From the NCBI GenBank assembly GCA_900215285.1, contig OCMG01000003.1:248001-312000 (forward strand): DNA of 64,000 bases, written 5' to 3'. The position numbers were made by a program, and so were the translations under genes. This stretch comes from Ensifer adhaerens (GTDB lineage: Bacteria > Pseudomonadota > Alphaproteobacteria > Rhizobiales > Rhizobiaceae). Below the pieces are notes generated by a model. It searched no databases and was not told where the DNA came from. It saw only the letters and a list, made by a program, of their open reading frames with translations. How positions within the stretch are numbered: the stretch's first letter is position 1; each line of letters begins with the position of its first letter. This document shows, in pieces, positions 25,695 to 36,116 of the stretch.

Positions 25695-27964
25695 GTCTCG
25701 ATCTCCTCCGAATGCGGTTTTTCTGTTTTTATGACGTGGCGCGCGAACGCGATTTGTCCCAGCGCAATTCCGCCGTCGTTGGCGGGGGCCAGGCGGGGCA
25801 GGAACACGGTGAGGCCCTGATCCTCAAGGCGGTTCACCAACCCTTCTGTCAGCACACGGTTCATGATGCAGCCACCGGAAAGCACGACGCGGCCCTGATC
25901 CTGCGGGCTGCGCGTCGCCGCGATCCAGTCGGCAAGCCCGGTAATCAACGTGCCGTGAAAGAGGTTGGCGGCCTCAACGCCGGTGAGGCGGTTTTCCGCC
26001 AGATGAACCAGCAGCGGCATGAAATCGAGCTGGCCGCCATCAATGCTGTAGCCACCAGCCAGCGCCTCCGGTGCGCTCACCATCGCCTCGAATTCCATCG
26101 CCGCCTGCCCTTCGTAATGCTGGATAAGGCGCACGCCGGCAATCGCCGCTGCGGCATCGAAAAGCCGGCCCATGCTGGAGGTGAGACCCACGCGCATGCC
26201 AAGGCCGAAGAGCGAAATCAGCTTCTCCGCCATGGGGTGGCTCGCAAACAGCGCACGGGCGAGATCTTCGCGCGCCCCCTGATGAAGCGTGCCGACGCCC
26301 ATGCGCCACGGCTCGCGCGCCGCCTTGTCGCCACCGGCGAGCGGCAGAGGGCGAAGCCCGCCTTTGTGTGTCCAGACGGCGCCATCGAGATCGATGCGCT
26401 CGCCACCCCAGATCGCGCCGCCCGGCCCATATCCATGCCCGTCGAGTGCGAGACCTGTGACGGCGCCATCGAGATGATGTTCGGCGGCCACGGCGGCGAT
26501 ATGGGCGACATGGTGCTGAACGCGGATCAGCGGCAGGTCCAGCGTTTCCGCCAGCCGCACCGAACGGAAATCGGGATGGAGGTCGCAGGCCGCGTAGTCC
26601 GGGGTGACATCGAGGATGGAACAGAGATGCGCCACCGTTTCGCGCTGGAAACGGATCGCCTCCGAATTGTCGAGCCCGCCGATATGCTGCGACAGAAAGG
26701 CCTCGTGCCCGCGCGTCACGCAGATCGTGTTCTTCAGGTCGCTGCCGAGCGCAATGATCGATGGTCCATCCGAACCGAGATCGACCGGCTCCGGCACGAA
26801 ACCACGGGCGCGGCGCAGATAGGCCGGTGCGCCCGCGACAATCTGCATGACGCTATCATCGGCGCGCACGACGATGTCGCGGTCATGGGTAACGACAAGA
26901 TCGGCAATGCCAGACAGCCGGCGCTGCGCATCCTCATTCGACGCAACCAACGGCTCGCCGCCGGGATTGGCGCTGGTGGCGACGAGAACCGGGACCTTAC
27001 CGCCCTCCTCCAGCGCTGCCAGCAGGAGATGATGCACGGGCGCATAGGCCAGCATGACGCCGAGCCGGTTCAGCCCCGGCGCGATGCCCTGCGGCAGGTT
27101 CCCCCGGCTTGTGGCCAGCACGATCGGATGGGCCGGGCTTTCCAGCAGCGCCGTTTCCGCATCCGTCAGATCTGCAAAGTGGCGGGCGGCGGCAATGTCG
27201 CGCAGCATGACGGCAAACGGCTTTTCATCCCGTGCCTTGCGCTGCCGCAGCGTTGCAATCGCGCTTGCGTTTTCCGCGTCGCAGAGCAGATGAAAGCCGC
27301 CAATCCCTTTCAGCGCGACGATCTTTCCGGCACGGATCGCCTGCGCGATCTCGGCGACCGAGTGGCTCAGCTTCGGCCCACAGGCGGGACAGGCCACCGG
27401 CTCGGCATGGAAACGGCGGTTGAGCGGGTTTTCATAATCGGCGCGACAGTCGGGGCACATCGCAAAGTCCGCCATCGAGGTCTGCGCGCGATCGTATGGC
27501 AAGCGCCGGGTGATCGTCAGGCGCGGGCCGCAATGGGTGCAATTGACGAAGGGGTAGTGAAAGAAACGGCTCCTCGGATCGAAAAGCTCATCGAGACATT
27601 CCCGGCAGGTGGCAGCATCCGCGCCGATGCGCGTAGCGCTCTTACCCGCAACGCTTTCGCGGATTTCGAAGCCGGGCAGGCCGTTCGCGTCAATCTCCTC
27701 CGCCTCGATCGCATCGATCCGTGCCAGCGGCGGGGCATCGGCCGCGACCACGCGGGCGAACCCGTCCGCGCCCTCGCCTTCCACTTCGATCAGCACGCCG
27801 GCATTGTCGTTCAGCACGAAACCGGAGAGCCCCATCTGCCGGGCGAGCGCGAAGGCGAAGGGCCGGAACCCGACGCCCTGCACAACGCCCCGGACGCGCA
27901 GGCGGAAGCGGCGGATCGTCCGCTCCCCGGCCTCGGCGTCAATGATGGTGAGCCGGTTCGCCAT
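25685..27964 (-). CDS. hypF: Carbamoyltransferase HypF
   Basis: Transfers the carbamoyl group of carbamoyl phosphate to HypE, providing the cyanide ligands; 759 residues, cytoplasmic. Domains in order: acylphosphatase (VRGVVQGVGFRPFAF, about 28-42), two zinc-finger-like Cys pairs (CRECLDEL...CTHCGPR and CPDCRADY...CPACGPK), a YrdC-like domain (about 200-380) and a Kae1/HypF C-terminal domain with the metal motif HHVAHIAAVAAEH. Length and domains are complete. It starts three bases after hypB ends. Confidence 0.96.
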   Translation of the reverse strand: MANRLTIIDAEAGERTIRRFRLRVRGVVQGVGFRPFAFALARQMGLSGFVLNDNAGVLIEVEGEGADGFARVVAADAPPLARIDAIEAEEIDANGLPGFEIRESVAGKSATRIGADAATCRECLDELFDPRSRFFHYPFVNCTHCGPRLTITRRLPYDRAQTSMADFAMCPDCRADYENPLNRRFHAEPVACPACGPKLSHSVAEIAQAIRAGKIVALKGIGGFHLLCDAENASAIATLRQRKARDEKPFAVMLRDIAAARHFADLTDAETALLESPAHPIVLATSRGNLPQGIAPGLNRLGVMLAYAPVHHLLLAALEEGGKVPVLVATSANPGGEPLVASNEDAQRRLSGIADLVVTHDRDIVVRADDSVMQIVAGAPAYLRRARGFVPEPVDLGSDGPSIIALGSDLKNTICVTRGHEAFLSQHIGGLDNSEAIRFQRETVAHLCSILDVTPDYAACDLHPDFRSVRLAETLDLPLIRVQHHVAHIAAVAAEHHLDGAVTGLALDGHGYGPGGAIWGGERIDLDGAVWTHKGGLRPLPLAGGDKAAREPWRMGVGTLHQGAREDLARALFASHPMAEKLISLFGLGMRVGLTSSMGRLFDAAAAIAGVRLIQHYEGQAAMEFEAMVSAPEALAGGYSIDGGQLDFMPLLVHLAENRLTGVEAANLFHGTLITGLADWIAATRSPQDQGRVVLSGGCIMNRVLTEGLVNRLEDQGLTVFLPRLAPANDGGIALGQIAFARHVIKTEKPHSEEIETCA

Positions 27965-27967
27965 CGT

Positions 27968-28957
27968 TCAGGCGACCTTCGCGGAAGCCGCCCGGCGCGC
28001 GGCGGAGGCTTCGAGCCAGGCATAGAGCGCCTCCATGCCCTCGCCGGTGCGCGCCGAGACGATGAAGGTCTGGAGCTTCGGATTCACCCGCATCGCATTG
28101 GCGATGCAGAGCCCGGTGTTGAAATCGAGATACGGCAGAAGGTCGGACTTGTTCAGCACCATGATATCGGCGGCGGCGAACATGTCGGGATATTTCAGCG
28201 GCTTGTCCTCGCCCTCGGTGACGGAAAGCACGGCCACCTTGTGCGCCTCGCCGAGATCGAAGGCGGCGGGACAGACGAGATTTCCAACATTCTCTATGAA
28301 GAGAACGGAGTTTTCCGCCGGCTCCAGCGTCTCGATGGCATGGCCCACCATATGGGCGTCGAGGTGGCAGCCCTTGCCGGTATTGATCTGCACGGCGCGC
28401 GCGCCGGCCTCGCGAATGCGCATGGCATCGTTGGAGGTCTGCTGGTCGCCTTCGATCACGGTGATCTCGATGCGCTCCTTCAGCTCGCGGATCATGCGGG
28501 CAAGCAGCGTCGTCTTGCCGGATCCGGGGCTGGAGACAAAATTGAGCGCGAAAATGCCGCGCTGCGCGAGATGCGCGCGATTGGCGGCGGCCAGTCGGTC
28601 GTTTTTCGAGAGAATGTCGCGCTCGACCTGGATGATCTTTTCCTGGCTCATGCCCGGCACATGCACGCCCGCGATACCTTTGCCGTAATGCGACGCGCCA
28701 TCCTCGTGATGCACATGATCGTGGTCGTGGTGATCATGATGGTGGCCGTGGTCATGATCGTGCCCATGGTGATGGTGGTGATCATGCCCGCCATGCGCGT
28801 GGGAGTGGCTATGGCCATGACTGTGCGAATGGCTGTGGCCGTGCCCATCATGATGGTCATGATCATGGTGGTGATGGTCATGCTTGTGACCGGCCGCACC
28901 CTTTTCCGTTCCGTCATCGATCACGGGATCGGTCCCGCATCCGCAAACCGTACACAT
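27968..28957 (-). CDS. hypB: Nickel-binding GTPase HypB with long His-rich segment
   Basis: GTPase that delivers nickel to the hydrogenase with HypA; 329 residues. It opens with the high-affinity nickel motif CTVCGCG. Residues 24-90 hold 37 histidines interleaved with Asp, Gly and Ser, a metal-storage segment longer than in many HypB proteins. The SIMIBI GTPase domain follows: P-loop SSPGSGKTT near 142-150, EGDQQT, GNLVCP and NKSD. The ATG overlaps the hypA stop (ATGA), and GGAGGTGATCTG precedes it. The His-rich segment suggests a nickel buffer for growth at low nickel, as known for rhizobial HypB. Confidence 0.97.
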   Translation of the reverse strand: MCTVCGCGTDPVIDDGTEKGAAGHKHDHHHHDHDHHDGHGHSHSHSHGHSHSHAHGGHDHHHHHGHDHDHGHHHDHHDHDHVHHEDGASHYGKGIAGVHVPGMSQEKIIQVERDILSKNDRLAAANRAHLAQRGIFALNFVSSPGSGKTTLLARMIRELKERIEITVIEGDQQTSNDAMRIREAGARAVQINTGKGCHLDAHMVGHAIETLEPAENSVLFIENVGNLVCPAAFDLGEAHKVAVLSVTEGEDKPLKYPDMFAAADIMVLNKSDLLPYLDFNTGLCIANAMRVNPKLQTFIVSARTGEGMEALYAWLEASAARRAASAKVA

Positions 28958-29298
28958 CAGATCACCTCCAAATCCCTGATCTTCAATTCGTCGCCCGCCG
29001 TCATCTGGACGCGCGAGCGGCCGCATTCGGGACAGGCCCCGAAACGCTCCTCCAAAGGCACCGTCTTTTCGCAATCGAGGCACCAGCCTTCACCCGCGAT
29101 GCGGTTGATTTCGAGTTCCGCCTCTTCCGCCAGACTGCCGCGCCGGATCGCATCGTAGCAGAATAGCAGCGCTTCCGGATCGACATGGCTCAAACGCCCG
29201 ACATCGAGCCGGATCACGCGAATGCCACTCGCGCCATGGTTCACGGCGGTTTCGCAGGCGATCTCCACGACGCTTTCCATCAGCGACATTTCATGCAT
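28957..29298 (-). CDS. hypA: Nickel-insertion protein HypA
   Basis: Small metallochaperone of 113 residues: N-terminal MHEMSLMES with nickel-binding His2, and a zinc site of two CxxC motifs (CLDCEKTV and CPECGRS) about 70-95. It works with HypB to insert nickel into HupL after HypCDEF have supplied Fe(CN)2CO. The gene overlaps the hupK stop by eight bases and runs into hypB. In Rhizobium leguminosarum a promoter for hypB lies inside hypA; I find no clear Fnr box in this copy. Confidence 0.95.
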   Translation of the reverse strand: MHEMSLMESVVEIACETAVNHGASGIRVIRLDVGRLSHVDPEALLFCYDAIRRGSLAEEAELEINRIAGEGWCLDCEKTVPLEERFGACPECGRSRVQMTAGDELKIRDLEVI

Positions 29299-30403
29299 GG
29301 GCGATCTCCTTCACCGTGATGTCAAATGCGACGCAGGGGTCGAAGAGCGCGGCCAGCTTGGCAATGCGCAGGCGGGCCATGTCTCCCGCGCCTATTCTTG
29401 TCGAAAGCAGCGTTTCGACGAAAGGCCCGGCGGGATGAAAATTCCATTCGGTCGGCGCAAGGATGCGATATTGCGCGATGCGGTCCTCGGCATCGAGCCG
29501 GGCGGCATGATAAAGCCGCCCCCGCGCGCATTCGACCGCACCATAGCCATGGCCGCTCGCGACGCCGTCGCACATGAGGGCATCGAGTTCAACCGCGCGG
29601 CCCTCGGTGATGGCGTCGAGCTGGCAAAGCGATGCCGAGAGGTCGGCAATCCGGGCGCTCAAACGGGCAGAGAGCGCCCTGCCGGCGTCGCTCGTCTGCC
29701 GCTGGCGCATCCGGCTATAGGCGCCTGTTTCGATGACGCGGCCGGGGAGCGAGGGGCGCTGCGCGTAAGTCTCGGCTTTCACAAGAAGGCCGACCACCTC
29801 ATCATCGTCCTGACCGTCCAGCGCTTCTACCGGGCGGCGCGGGAAGACGTCGTCGCGCGCCAGATCGAGCGAAATCGTCTCCAGCAGGCTGCCCTTCACA
29901 GGATCGCCACCGGACGCCGGAACGCCGATGGCGCTGGCGGCCTGGCGCAGGGCATCGCGGGCATCGGCGAGCACACGTGGACTTTCCCATCCGGCCTCTG
30001 CCAGGCCGATGATGGCACGGGAGGCCTTCAATGCTTCGCGCAGATGCTGACCCGCCGAGGCCTGCGCCGTCGCGGTGAGCTTGCCCGGCCATTGCATGAC
30101 CAGCGGGCGCAGGGTTTCGAAAATGCGCTCCGCGAGCAGGCCCGCGGCGGCAAAGGTCCGGTCCGTCTCGCTGATGGCTTCCACGCCTGCCCGTGCCAGC
30201 GCGAGCCTTGACGCGGTTGCCTGCGCAAAGCCGCAGAGCGAGAAGATCTGTCCGGCGAGCCGCGGGGCTTCCGACGGCGCCCGGCCTTCGAAGAGACGCG
30301 CCAGCGCTGGCGGACGGGCGCTCTTGACCTCGACAGCGCAGACCGCATCGCGGGCGAGGCTGACGGAAATGGCGACGGAGCCTGCGGCAAGCGGCGTGTT
30401 CAT
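29291..30403 (-). CDS. hupK: Hydrogenase accessory protein HupK
   Basis: Protein of 370 residues distantly related to the hydrogenase large subunit and thought to be a scaffold for the NiFe cofactor in aerobic-type hydrogenase systems. The C-terminal [22 protein letters not shown] and [21 protein letters not shown] echo the HupL C-terminal DPC motif, whereas the N-terminal CxxC pair of true large subunits is missing. It overlaps hupJ and hypA. Position (hupJ-hupK-hypA) and sequence fit HupK. Its precise chemistry is not settled. Confidence 0.9.
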   Translation of the reverse strand: MNTPLAAGSVAISVSLARDAVCAVEVKSARPPALARLFEGRAPSEAPRLAGQIFSLCGFAQATASRLALARAGVEAISETDRTFAAAGLLAERIFETLRPLVMQWPGKLTATAQASAGQHLREALKASRAIIGLAEAGWESPRVLADARDALRQAASAIGVPASGGDPVKGSLLETISLDLARDDVFPRRPVEALDGQDDDEVVGLLVKAETYAQRPSLPGRVIETGAYSRMRQRQTSDAGRALSARLSARIADLSASLCQLDAITEGRAVELDALMCDGVASGHGYGAVECARGRLYHAARLDAEDRIAQYRILAPTEWNFHPAGPFVETLLSTRIGAGDMARLRIAKLAALFDPCVAFDITVKEIAHA

Positions 30404-30942
30404 GGCTCCACGGGCTCCGGTCTGGCCGCGAGCTTGCCGCGCAGCAGATCGCGTCGGCTGGGCCGCGCGGGCGGCGGCGGCGGGGGCGGCGGCGGTTCGA
30501 GAGCGCTCATGTCGAAGAAGGTGCGCACGATTTCGGCGGCGACTTCGTTTGCCTCGTCCATGCTGGCAAATTCGAAGACCGGCGAGAAAAGCGAGCAGGA
30601 ATCGACGCGTCCGAAACCCTCAAGTTCGCCGACAATGAACTCCACCTCGCCGGCGGGAAGGTTCAACCGGACGCTCTTGCCCGCCGTAATGGGCTCGATT
30701 TCCGTGCCCGGCAGGGGTGTTGCAATGAGGTTCATGAACCAGGGCGTCGTCACGACCCCCACGGCCCGCCCGCCCCAGGCGCGAAAGCCGGTGGCGGCGA
30801 CGGAAAGCGCCGGATTGCAGATCGGCACGTCGGCCATCGCGGTTTCCGCGATGAACCGATAGCGCGTTTCAAGCGCCGTAGCGATCGCCGCGGCTCTGTC
30901 GTCCAGCATGTCATCCTGCATCCCGGGCGCCGCCAGCATCAC
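30400..30942 (-). CDS. hupJ: Hydrogenase assembly chaperone HupJ (HybE family)
   Basis: Assembly chaperone of 180 residues, HybE/HupJ family ([33 protein letters not shown] typical, in two halves). It is thought to act in maturation of the small and large subunits before Tat export. The C-terminal third carries a run of nine prolines (coded by 30469-30495) before [11 protein letters not shown], a stretch likely to need EF-P for translation. It overlaps hupI by four bases and hupK by four bases. The proline run is GC-repeat DNA and could be length-variable. Confidence 0.9.
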   Translation of the reverse strand: MMLAAPGMQDDMLDDRAAAIATALETRYRFIAETAMADVPICNPALSVAATGFRAWGGRAVGVVTTPWFMNLIATPLPGTEIEPITAGKSVRLNLPAGEVEFIVGELEGFGRVDSCSLFSPVFEFASMDEANEVAAEIVRTFFDMSALEPPPPPPPPPARPSRRDLLRGKLAARPEPVEP

Positions 30943-31160
30943 GCGTTCTCCGCACCCAGCGCCATGAATTTCGACTGCAGCGCATCGCAGTTCGGACAGC
31001 GCCAGTCTTCCGGCAGCTCGGCAAAGGGGGTGCCGGGCTCGATCTGCCAGACGGGATCGCCCTCGGCCGGGTCATAGACATGCCAGCAGATGCCGCATTC
31101 CATCTTGCCGTCAATGCCGGCCTCTTCGCGCTTGCCGAAATTCTCGAAGCCACCGCTCAT
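30939..31160 (-). CDS. hupI: Rubredoxin-like protein HupI
   Basis: Rubredoxin of 73 residues with both CxxC pairs: CGIC near 22-25 and CPNC near 55-58, framing the typical [18 protein letters not shown] core. In hydrogenase operons HupI is linked to maturation of the small subunit iron-sulfur clusters in the presence of oxygen. An N-terminal extension of about 18 residues precedes the core, as in other HupI. It overlaps hupH and hupJ by four bases each. Confidence 0.95.
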   Translation of the reverse strand: MSGGFENFGKREEAGIDGKMECGICWHVYDPAEGDPVWQIEPGTPFAELPEDWRCPNCDALQSKFMALGAENA

Positions 31161-32005
31161 TTGAAATAGGCCTCCTCGATCTCGCGGATGCGCACGGCGC
31201 TGTCCTGGAAGTCCTCTTCCGCCGCAATCGCCACGGCCGGGATCGTGCAGATCTCCAGCGTGTCGAGAATGATCGTGTCCATGGCATTATAGAACTGCAC
31301 GGACCAGACATTGCGTGCGCCCGTCGCCAGCACCCGGCAGGTGCCATAGCCGCGCGAGGTGAGCTGAACCGGGCCCGCACCCAGCGTCTCCTGCAGGAAA
31401 TCCATGTCTTGCGGGCTCATCGGCAGCAGCGAGAAGGTGATCGTATGCGCCTCGTCGCCAAGCTTGTGCGACGCCATCTTGCCGGAAATCTCATGCAGGA
31501 CCGGCATGACATTCATCGCGCCCGCCGGCGGCTGACCGTAAGCGAGGGTCGACGGAAGTGCTGCGCAGGCCTCGGCGACAACGGCGGGGATCGAGGCGAC
31601 CTCGACATAGTCGGCGACGAGCCGGTCGGCAGCGTCAGTGAAGCGAATGCGCCAGACGCCGGCCATCAGCGCTTCCTGGATCTGCGCGGTGATGCCATTC
31701 GCCAGAACAGCAACGCCCGAAACCTCGCCCTCACCCAGCGTCTCGGTGATGAGCATGCGGTCGTCTTCGGAATAGTCGGTGATGTCGTAGAGCTGGCCCG
31801 GCGCGCCCTTCTTCTGCCGCTCCAGCGCATCGGCGATCTTCGGCAGCAGGGCCGCCGTGTCGCGACAGCGATGGATCATTTCTTCTGCCGTGGCTGTCGC
31901 CAGGAAGCTCAGCTTGCGCGCGGCAACAGGAACCTCGGTGCCGATCGGCATCACGGTCATTGCAGTGTCTTCGCCCTCGGGGGCAACCCAGAACCCGGCC
32001 TTCAT
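31157..32005 (-). CDS. hupH: Hydrogenase expression/maturation protein HupH
   Basis: Accessory protein of 282 residues, HupH/HyaF family (C-terminal QFYNAMDTIILDTLEICTIPAVAIAAEEDFQDSAVRI, in two halves). In Rhizobium leguminosarum HupG and HupH protect or assist maturation of the hydrogenase when oxygen is present. The ATG overlaps the hupG stop. No signal peptide; cytoplasmic. The repeated internal blocks (ITAQIQEALMAGVWRIRFTD and the later WSVQFYNAMD) suggest two related halves. Confidence 0.92.
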   Translation of the reverse strand: MKAGFWVAPEGEDTAMTVMPIGTEVPVAARKLSFLATATAEEMIHRCRDTAALLPKIADALERQKKGAPGQLYDITDYSEDDRMLITETLGEGEVSGVAVLANGITAQIQEALMAGVWRIRFTDAADRLVADYVEVASIPAVVAEACAALPSTLAYGQPPAGAMNVMPVLHEISGKMASHKLGDEAHTITFSLLPMSPQDMDFLQETLGAGPVQLTSRGYGTCRVLATGARNVWSVQFYNAMDTIILDTLEICTIPAVAIAAEEDFQDSAVRIREIEEAYFK

Positions 32006-32451
32006 GCGTCGATCCTCACGCCACCATGTGTAATCTCGACCCGCTGCGGCGCGGGCGTCTTCATCGGCTCTGTGCCGGGCTCCAGCCAGTCACCGATGCT
32101 GTCCAAATATTCCGACCAGTCGCGGACCTTGGGCAGGATGCCCATGATGTCGCTGCGGCGGGTGACGACGAGGCTCGGCATGATGACGACATGGAAGCGC
32201 GCCTTCAGCTTGTCCTCATGCCCGCGCCGCACCACGCCACCGCGCAGACGCCCTTGAAATGTCTGGAGGATTTCCGGAAGCACGACGGCGACGTCATTCG
32301 TTTCGCTGCGCTGCTTCGGATCACCGGTAAAGAAGATGATCGTGTGATCCACCTCCTCCGCAGCGGGCGCCAGAAAGGCGTCGATATTGGTTTCGTCCAG
32401 AAGCGGCAGATTCATGCGCTCGCTGAGCGCACGGACAAGTGCTGACGGCAT
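32002..32451 (-). CDS. hupG: Thioredoxin-like hydrogenase chaperone HupG
   Basis: Chaperone of 149 residues, HupG/HyaE family, with a thioredoxin-like fold lacking the CxxC motif (HTIIFFTGDPKQRSETNDVAVVLPEI). HyaE-type proteins bind the Tat-targeted small subunit precursor. The ATG has GGGAGGAAG upstream; the frame extends upstream but over promoter sequence, so I do not use it. An exact-consensus sigma54 promoter ends about 45 bases before the start, which makes hupG the head of its own transcription unit inside the hup cluster. Confidence 0.93.
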   Translation of the reverse strand: MPSALVRALSERMNLPLLDETNIDAFLAPAAEEVDHTIIFFTGDPKQRSETNDVAVVLPEILQTFQGRLRGGVVRRGHEDKLKARFHVVIMPSLVVTRRSDIMGILPKVRDWSEYLDSIGDWLEPGTEPMKTPAPQRVEITHGGVRIDA

Positions 32452-32496
32452 GGGCTTCCTCCCCTGAAGGCCAGTATTTTTCCTTGGAAAGGACTT

Positions 32497-32513
32497 TGCA
32501 AAGGCCGTGCCAG
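32497..32513 (-). promoter_or_regulatory. Sigma54 (-24/-12) promoter of hupG
   Basis: On the minus strand the sequence CTGGCACGGCCTTTGCA matches the sigma54 consensus YTGGCACGRNNNTTGCW at every defined position. The -12 GC is at 32498-32499, giving a start near 32486, 35 bases before the hupG ATG. It lies in the 170-base hupF-hupG gap. Confidence 0.85.
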
Positions 32514-32569
32514 TTTGGGGGAAGCGAAGATTACACTGAAATGTAAGGAGAATTTGCAGCGGCTCAAAT

Positions 32570-32605
32570 TTGCCGTTGATCAAGACTGGAAAGAAGGTTT
32601 CCAGT
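32570..32605 (-). promoter_or_regulatory. Fnr-like half-matching box and hairpin behind hupF
   Basis: TTGATCAACGGCAA (minus strand, plus positions 32570-32583) matches the Fnr/FixK anaerobox TTGAT-N4-ATCAA at eight of ten positions. Beside it is a perfect inverted repeat ACTGGAAA / TTTCCAGT (32585-32592, 32598-32605), 17 bases after hupF, which may end or protect the upstream transcript. Either role is tentative. Confidence 0.35.
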
Positions 32606-32621
32606 TTTGAGAATTTGCTTT

Positions 32622-32918
32622 TCACATGTCGCGCAGATGCGCCGGCAGTTCGGGCTCGCGATTGATCAGATCGGCAAAGAGCGCATCGAAGTTCCGGCCC
32701 TCGACGGCCTCGGAAAGCCCGGTGAGCGCGTCATCGATCGCACGGGCTTCCGCCTCGTCCAGAACGCGGATGGCGGAGCCGAGATGTGACAGGACCCAGG
32801 TGCCGACAGGCTGCTCGCCGATCAGCATCATCGAAAGCGTATGCGTCTGCCCATGCCGTTCGCAGACGGCCTCGACGGGGCCGGAGATGACGACCTGCAT
32901 GGGGATACCGATGCACAT
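32622..32918 (-). CDS. hupF: HypC-like hydrogenase chaperone HupF
   Basis: HypC-family chaperone of 98 residues beginning MCIGIPMQVV with the conserved Cys2, longer than HypC by a C-terminal extension (about 75-98). HupF binds HupL and stabilises it during assembly under oxygen in Rhizobium leguminosarum. It lies between hupD and hupG and is separated from hupG by a promoter-bearing gap. The frame is complete and the Shine-Dalgarno is modest. Confidence 0.93.
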   Translation of the reverse strand: MCIGIPMQVVISGPVEAVCERHGQTHTLSMMLIGEQPVGTWVLSHLGSAIRVLDEAEARAIDDALTGLSEAVEGRNFDALFADLINREPELPAHLRDM

Positions 32919-32945
32919 GGGAGTGTCCTTGTTTATTCATGGAAA

Positions 32946-32973
32946 AGGCCCGGCGATTTGTCTCGCCGGGCTT
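32946..32973 (-). terminator. Hairpin with short U-run between hupD and hupF
   Basis: Arms CCCGGCGA (32949-32956) and TCGCCGGG (32963-32970), extendable by two to three pairs, six-base loop, followed in the minus direction by TTTT. It looks like a weak intrinsic terminator or attenuator between hupD and hupF. Confidence 0.5.
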
Positions 32974-32978
32974 AGGTC

Positions 32979-33566
32979 TCAGGCAGAAAGCGCCGCACTT
33001 TCAGCACGTCGCTCGTAGCGCTCGAAATCGATATCGTTTTCCAGCAGCGGCGGAACCACCTCGCCGGGCGCGCGCGCCTCGACACCGATGCCCCATTCGC
33101 GCAGGACATCGACCGCCACGCTAAGCGCATGCGGGATCACCGCTCGCACCGGCTCCGTCACCGGCCCGCCCCAGTCTTCGAGGTCGACCGGCTGGCAGCC
33201 GATCAGCGCGAGACGTTCGGGATAGCCACCCATGAGATCGGCGGCGCTCAGGACCTCCTGGAACCCGGTCTGGTGCAGGCTCATCTTTTTTGCGCCGGTG
33301 AATTTCGGCACTTCGTCATCGCGCACCAGCTTCAACGTTCCGGGAACCAGCCCGTAATCGATGGCGTCAAAGACGATCAGGTAATCGGCCTCGGTCACAT
33401 AGTGAACCAGATAAAGCCCCTGCGTGCCGCCATCGAGAATCGTGACATTGTCGGCCACCCTGTAGGCCTGATGAAAGGCCTCAACGGCGCGAACGCCAAA
33501 GCCCTCGTCAGCCCAGAGAATGTTGCCGATGCCGAGGACGAGAACCTTTGGCTGATCGTGCGCCAT
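32979..33566 (-). CDS. hupD: Hydrogenase maturation endopeptidase HupD
   Basis: Nickel-dependent protease of 195 residues that removes the C-terminal 15 residues of HupL once the NiFe site is complete. Ni-ligand motifs are present: GIGNILWADEGFGVRAVE (Glu near 21), VFDAIDYG (Asp) and MSLHQTGFQEVL (His). The ATG overlaps the hupC stop (ATGA); the longer upstream frame is inside hupC. The length is normal for the HybD/HupD family. Confidence 0.95.
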   Translation of the reverse strand: MAHDQPKVLVLGIGNILWADEGFGVRAVEAFHQAYRVADNVTILDGGTQGLYLVHYVTEADYLIVFDAIDYGLVPGTLKLVRDDEVPKFTGAKKMSLHQTGFQEVLSAADLMGGYPERLALIGCQPVDLEDWGGPVTEPVRAVIPHALSVAVDVLREWGIGVEARAPGEVVPPLLENDIDFERYERRAESAALSA

Positions 33567-34288
33567 CAGTCGTCCTCCTCGTCCTTGAACAGCCGCTCGC
33601 CGGAGATCATCGAGGAGATGATGCTTTGCCGGCTCATGATGTCCTCGCGCACGGCCACATAGATATGGACCAAGACGAAGGTAAGGATCACCCACATGCC
33701 GAGATGGTGCAGCGTGTGGATATCCTGGCTGTTCGGGAAGATCGAGAAGACCCAGCCGAAGAGCTTGTATTCCCAGCTGTCGCGGCCCGTGCCTTCGCTG
33801 TAAAGCGCAAAGCCGGTGATCACCATGAAGAACATCGGCAGCGTCACCATGAAGAACATGGTGAACTGGGCAAGCGGATTGTGGCCGACATATTTCTTCG
33901 GCTGGCGGGCGATGAATGTGTACCACTTCACCTCATGCAGCCATTCGCTCCAGAAGCGGCCGCTCCAGAAGGGCACGTAGAAGATCTGGCGCGCGTGCTT
34001 GTTGCCGACAATGGCCCAATAGACGCGCAAGATCAGGAAGATCGCCAGAACCTGCCCCGCCGCGAAATGCGTGAAGCGGATATAGCCCATCAGGAAGTTG
34101 GCGCTCGCTTCCCCCGGTTGCGACGGCAGAGGTGAACCGATGAAATAGCCGGTCAGCGCCAGCGTCAGGATGGCGAGCGCATTGACCCAATGCCAGATGC
34201 GCACGGGCGCTTCATAGACGTAGACGCTCTTGCGCTCGATCGCCTGTTCGCCATGCGCGTCGGCGGCCTTGGTTTCGGAATATGACAT
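33566..34288 (-). CDS. hupC: Ni/Fe-hydrogenase b-type cytochrome HupC
   Basis: Membrane cytochrome b of 240 residues that anchors HupSL to the inner membrane and passes electrons to the quinone pool. About four membrane segments; family motifs VRIWHWVNALAILTLALTGYFIG near the N-terminus and LHHLGMWVILTFVLVHIYVAVRED near the C-terminus contain the His heme ligands. The start follows hupL by 15 bases with GGGAGGATGGGG upstream. It confirms that HupSL is a membrane-bound respiratory hydrogenase. Confidence 0.95.
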   Translation of the reverse strand: MSYSETKAADAHGEQAIERKSVYVYEAPVRIWHWVNALAILTLALTGYFIGSPLPSQPGEASANFLMGYIRFTHFAAGQVLAIFLILRVYWAIVGNKHARQIFYVPFWSGRFWSEWLHEVKWYTFIARQPKKYVGHNPLAQFTMFFMVTLPMFFMVITGFALYSEGTGRDSWEYKLFGWVFSIFPNSQDIHTLHHLGMWVILTFVLVHIYVAVREDIMSRQSIISSMISGERLFKDEEDD

Positions 34289-34303
34289 CCCCCCATCCTC
34301 CCC

Positions 34304-36094
<1,791 letters not shown>

Positions 36095-36116
36095 TGAAGT
36101 ATCTCCCCCGGAAGTC

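Noticed and set aside
25424..29158. A 1244-codon open frame on the plus strand across hypCFB and hypA
   Set aside because: It is the antisense shadow of high-GC genes whose proteins are unmistakable HypA, B, F and C; the translation has no family-like motifs.
32452..32625. N-terminal extension of HupG by 58 codons
   Set aside because: The extra codons cover an exact sigma54 promoter and a hairpin, and HupG homologues begin at the ATG with a good Shine-Dalgarno.
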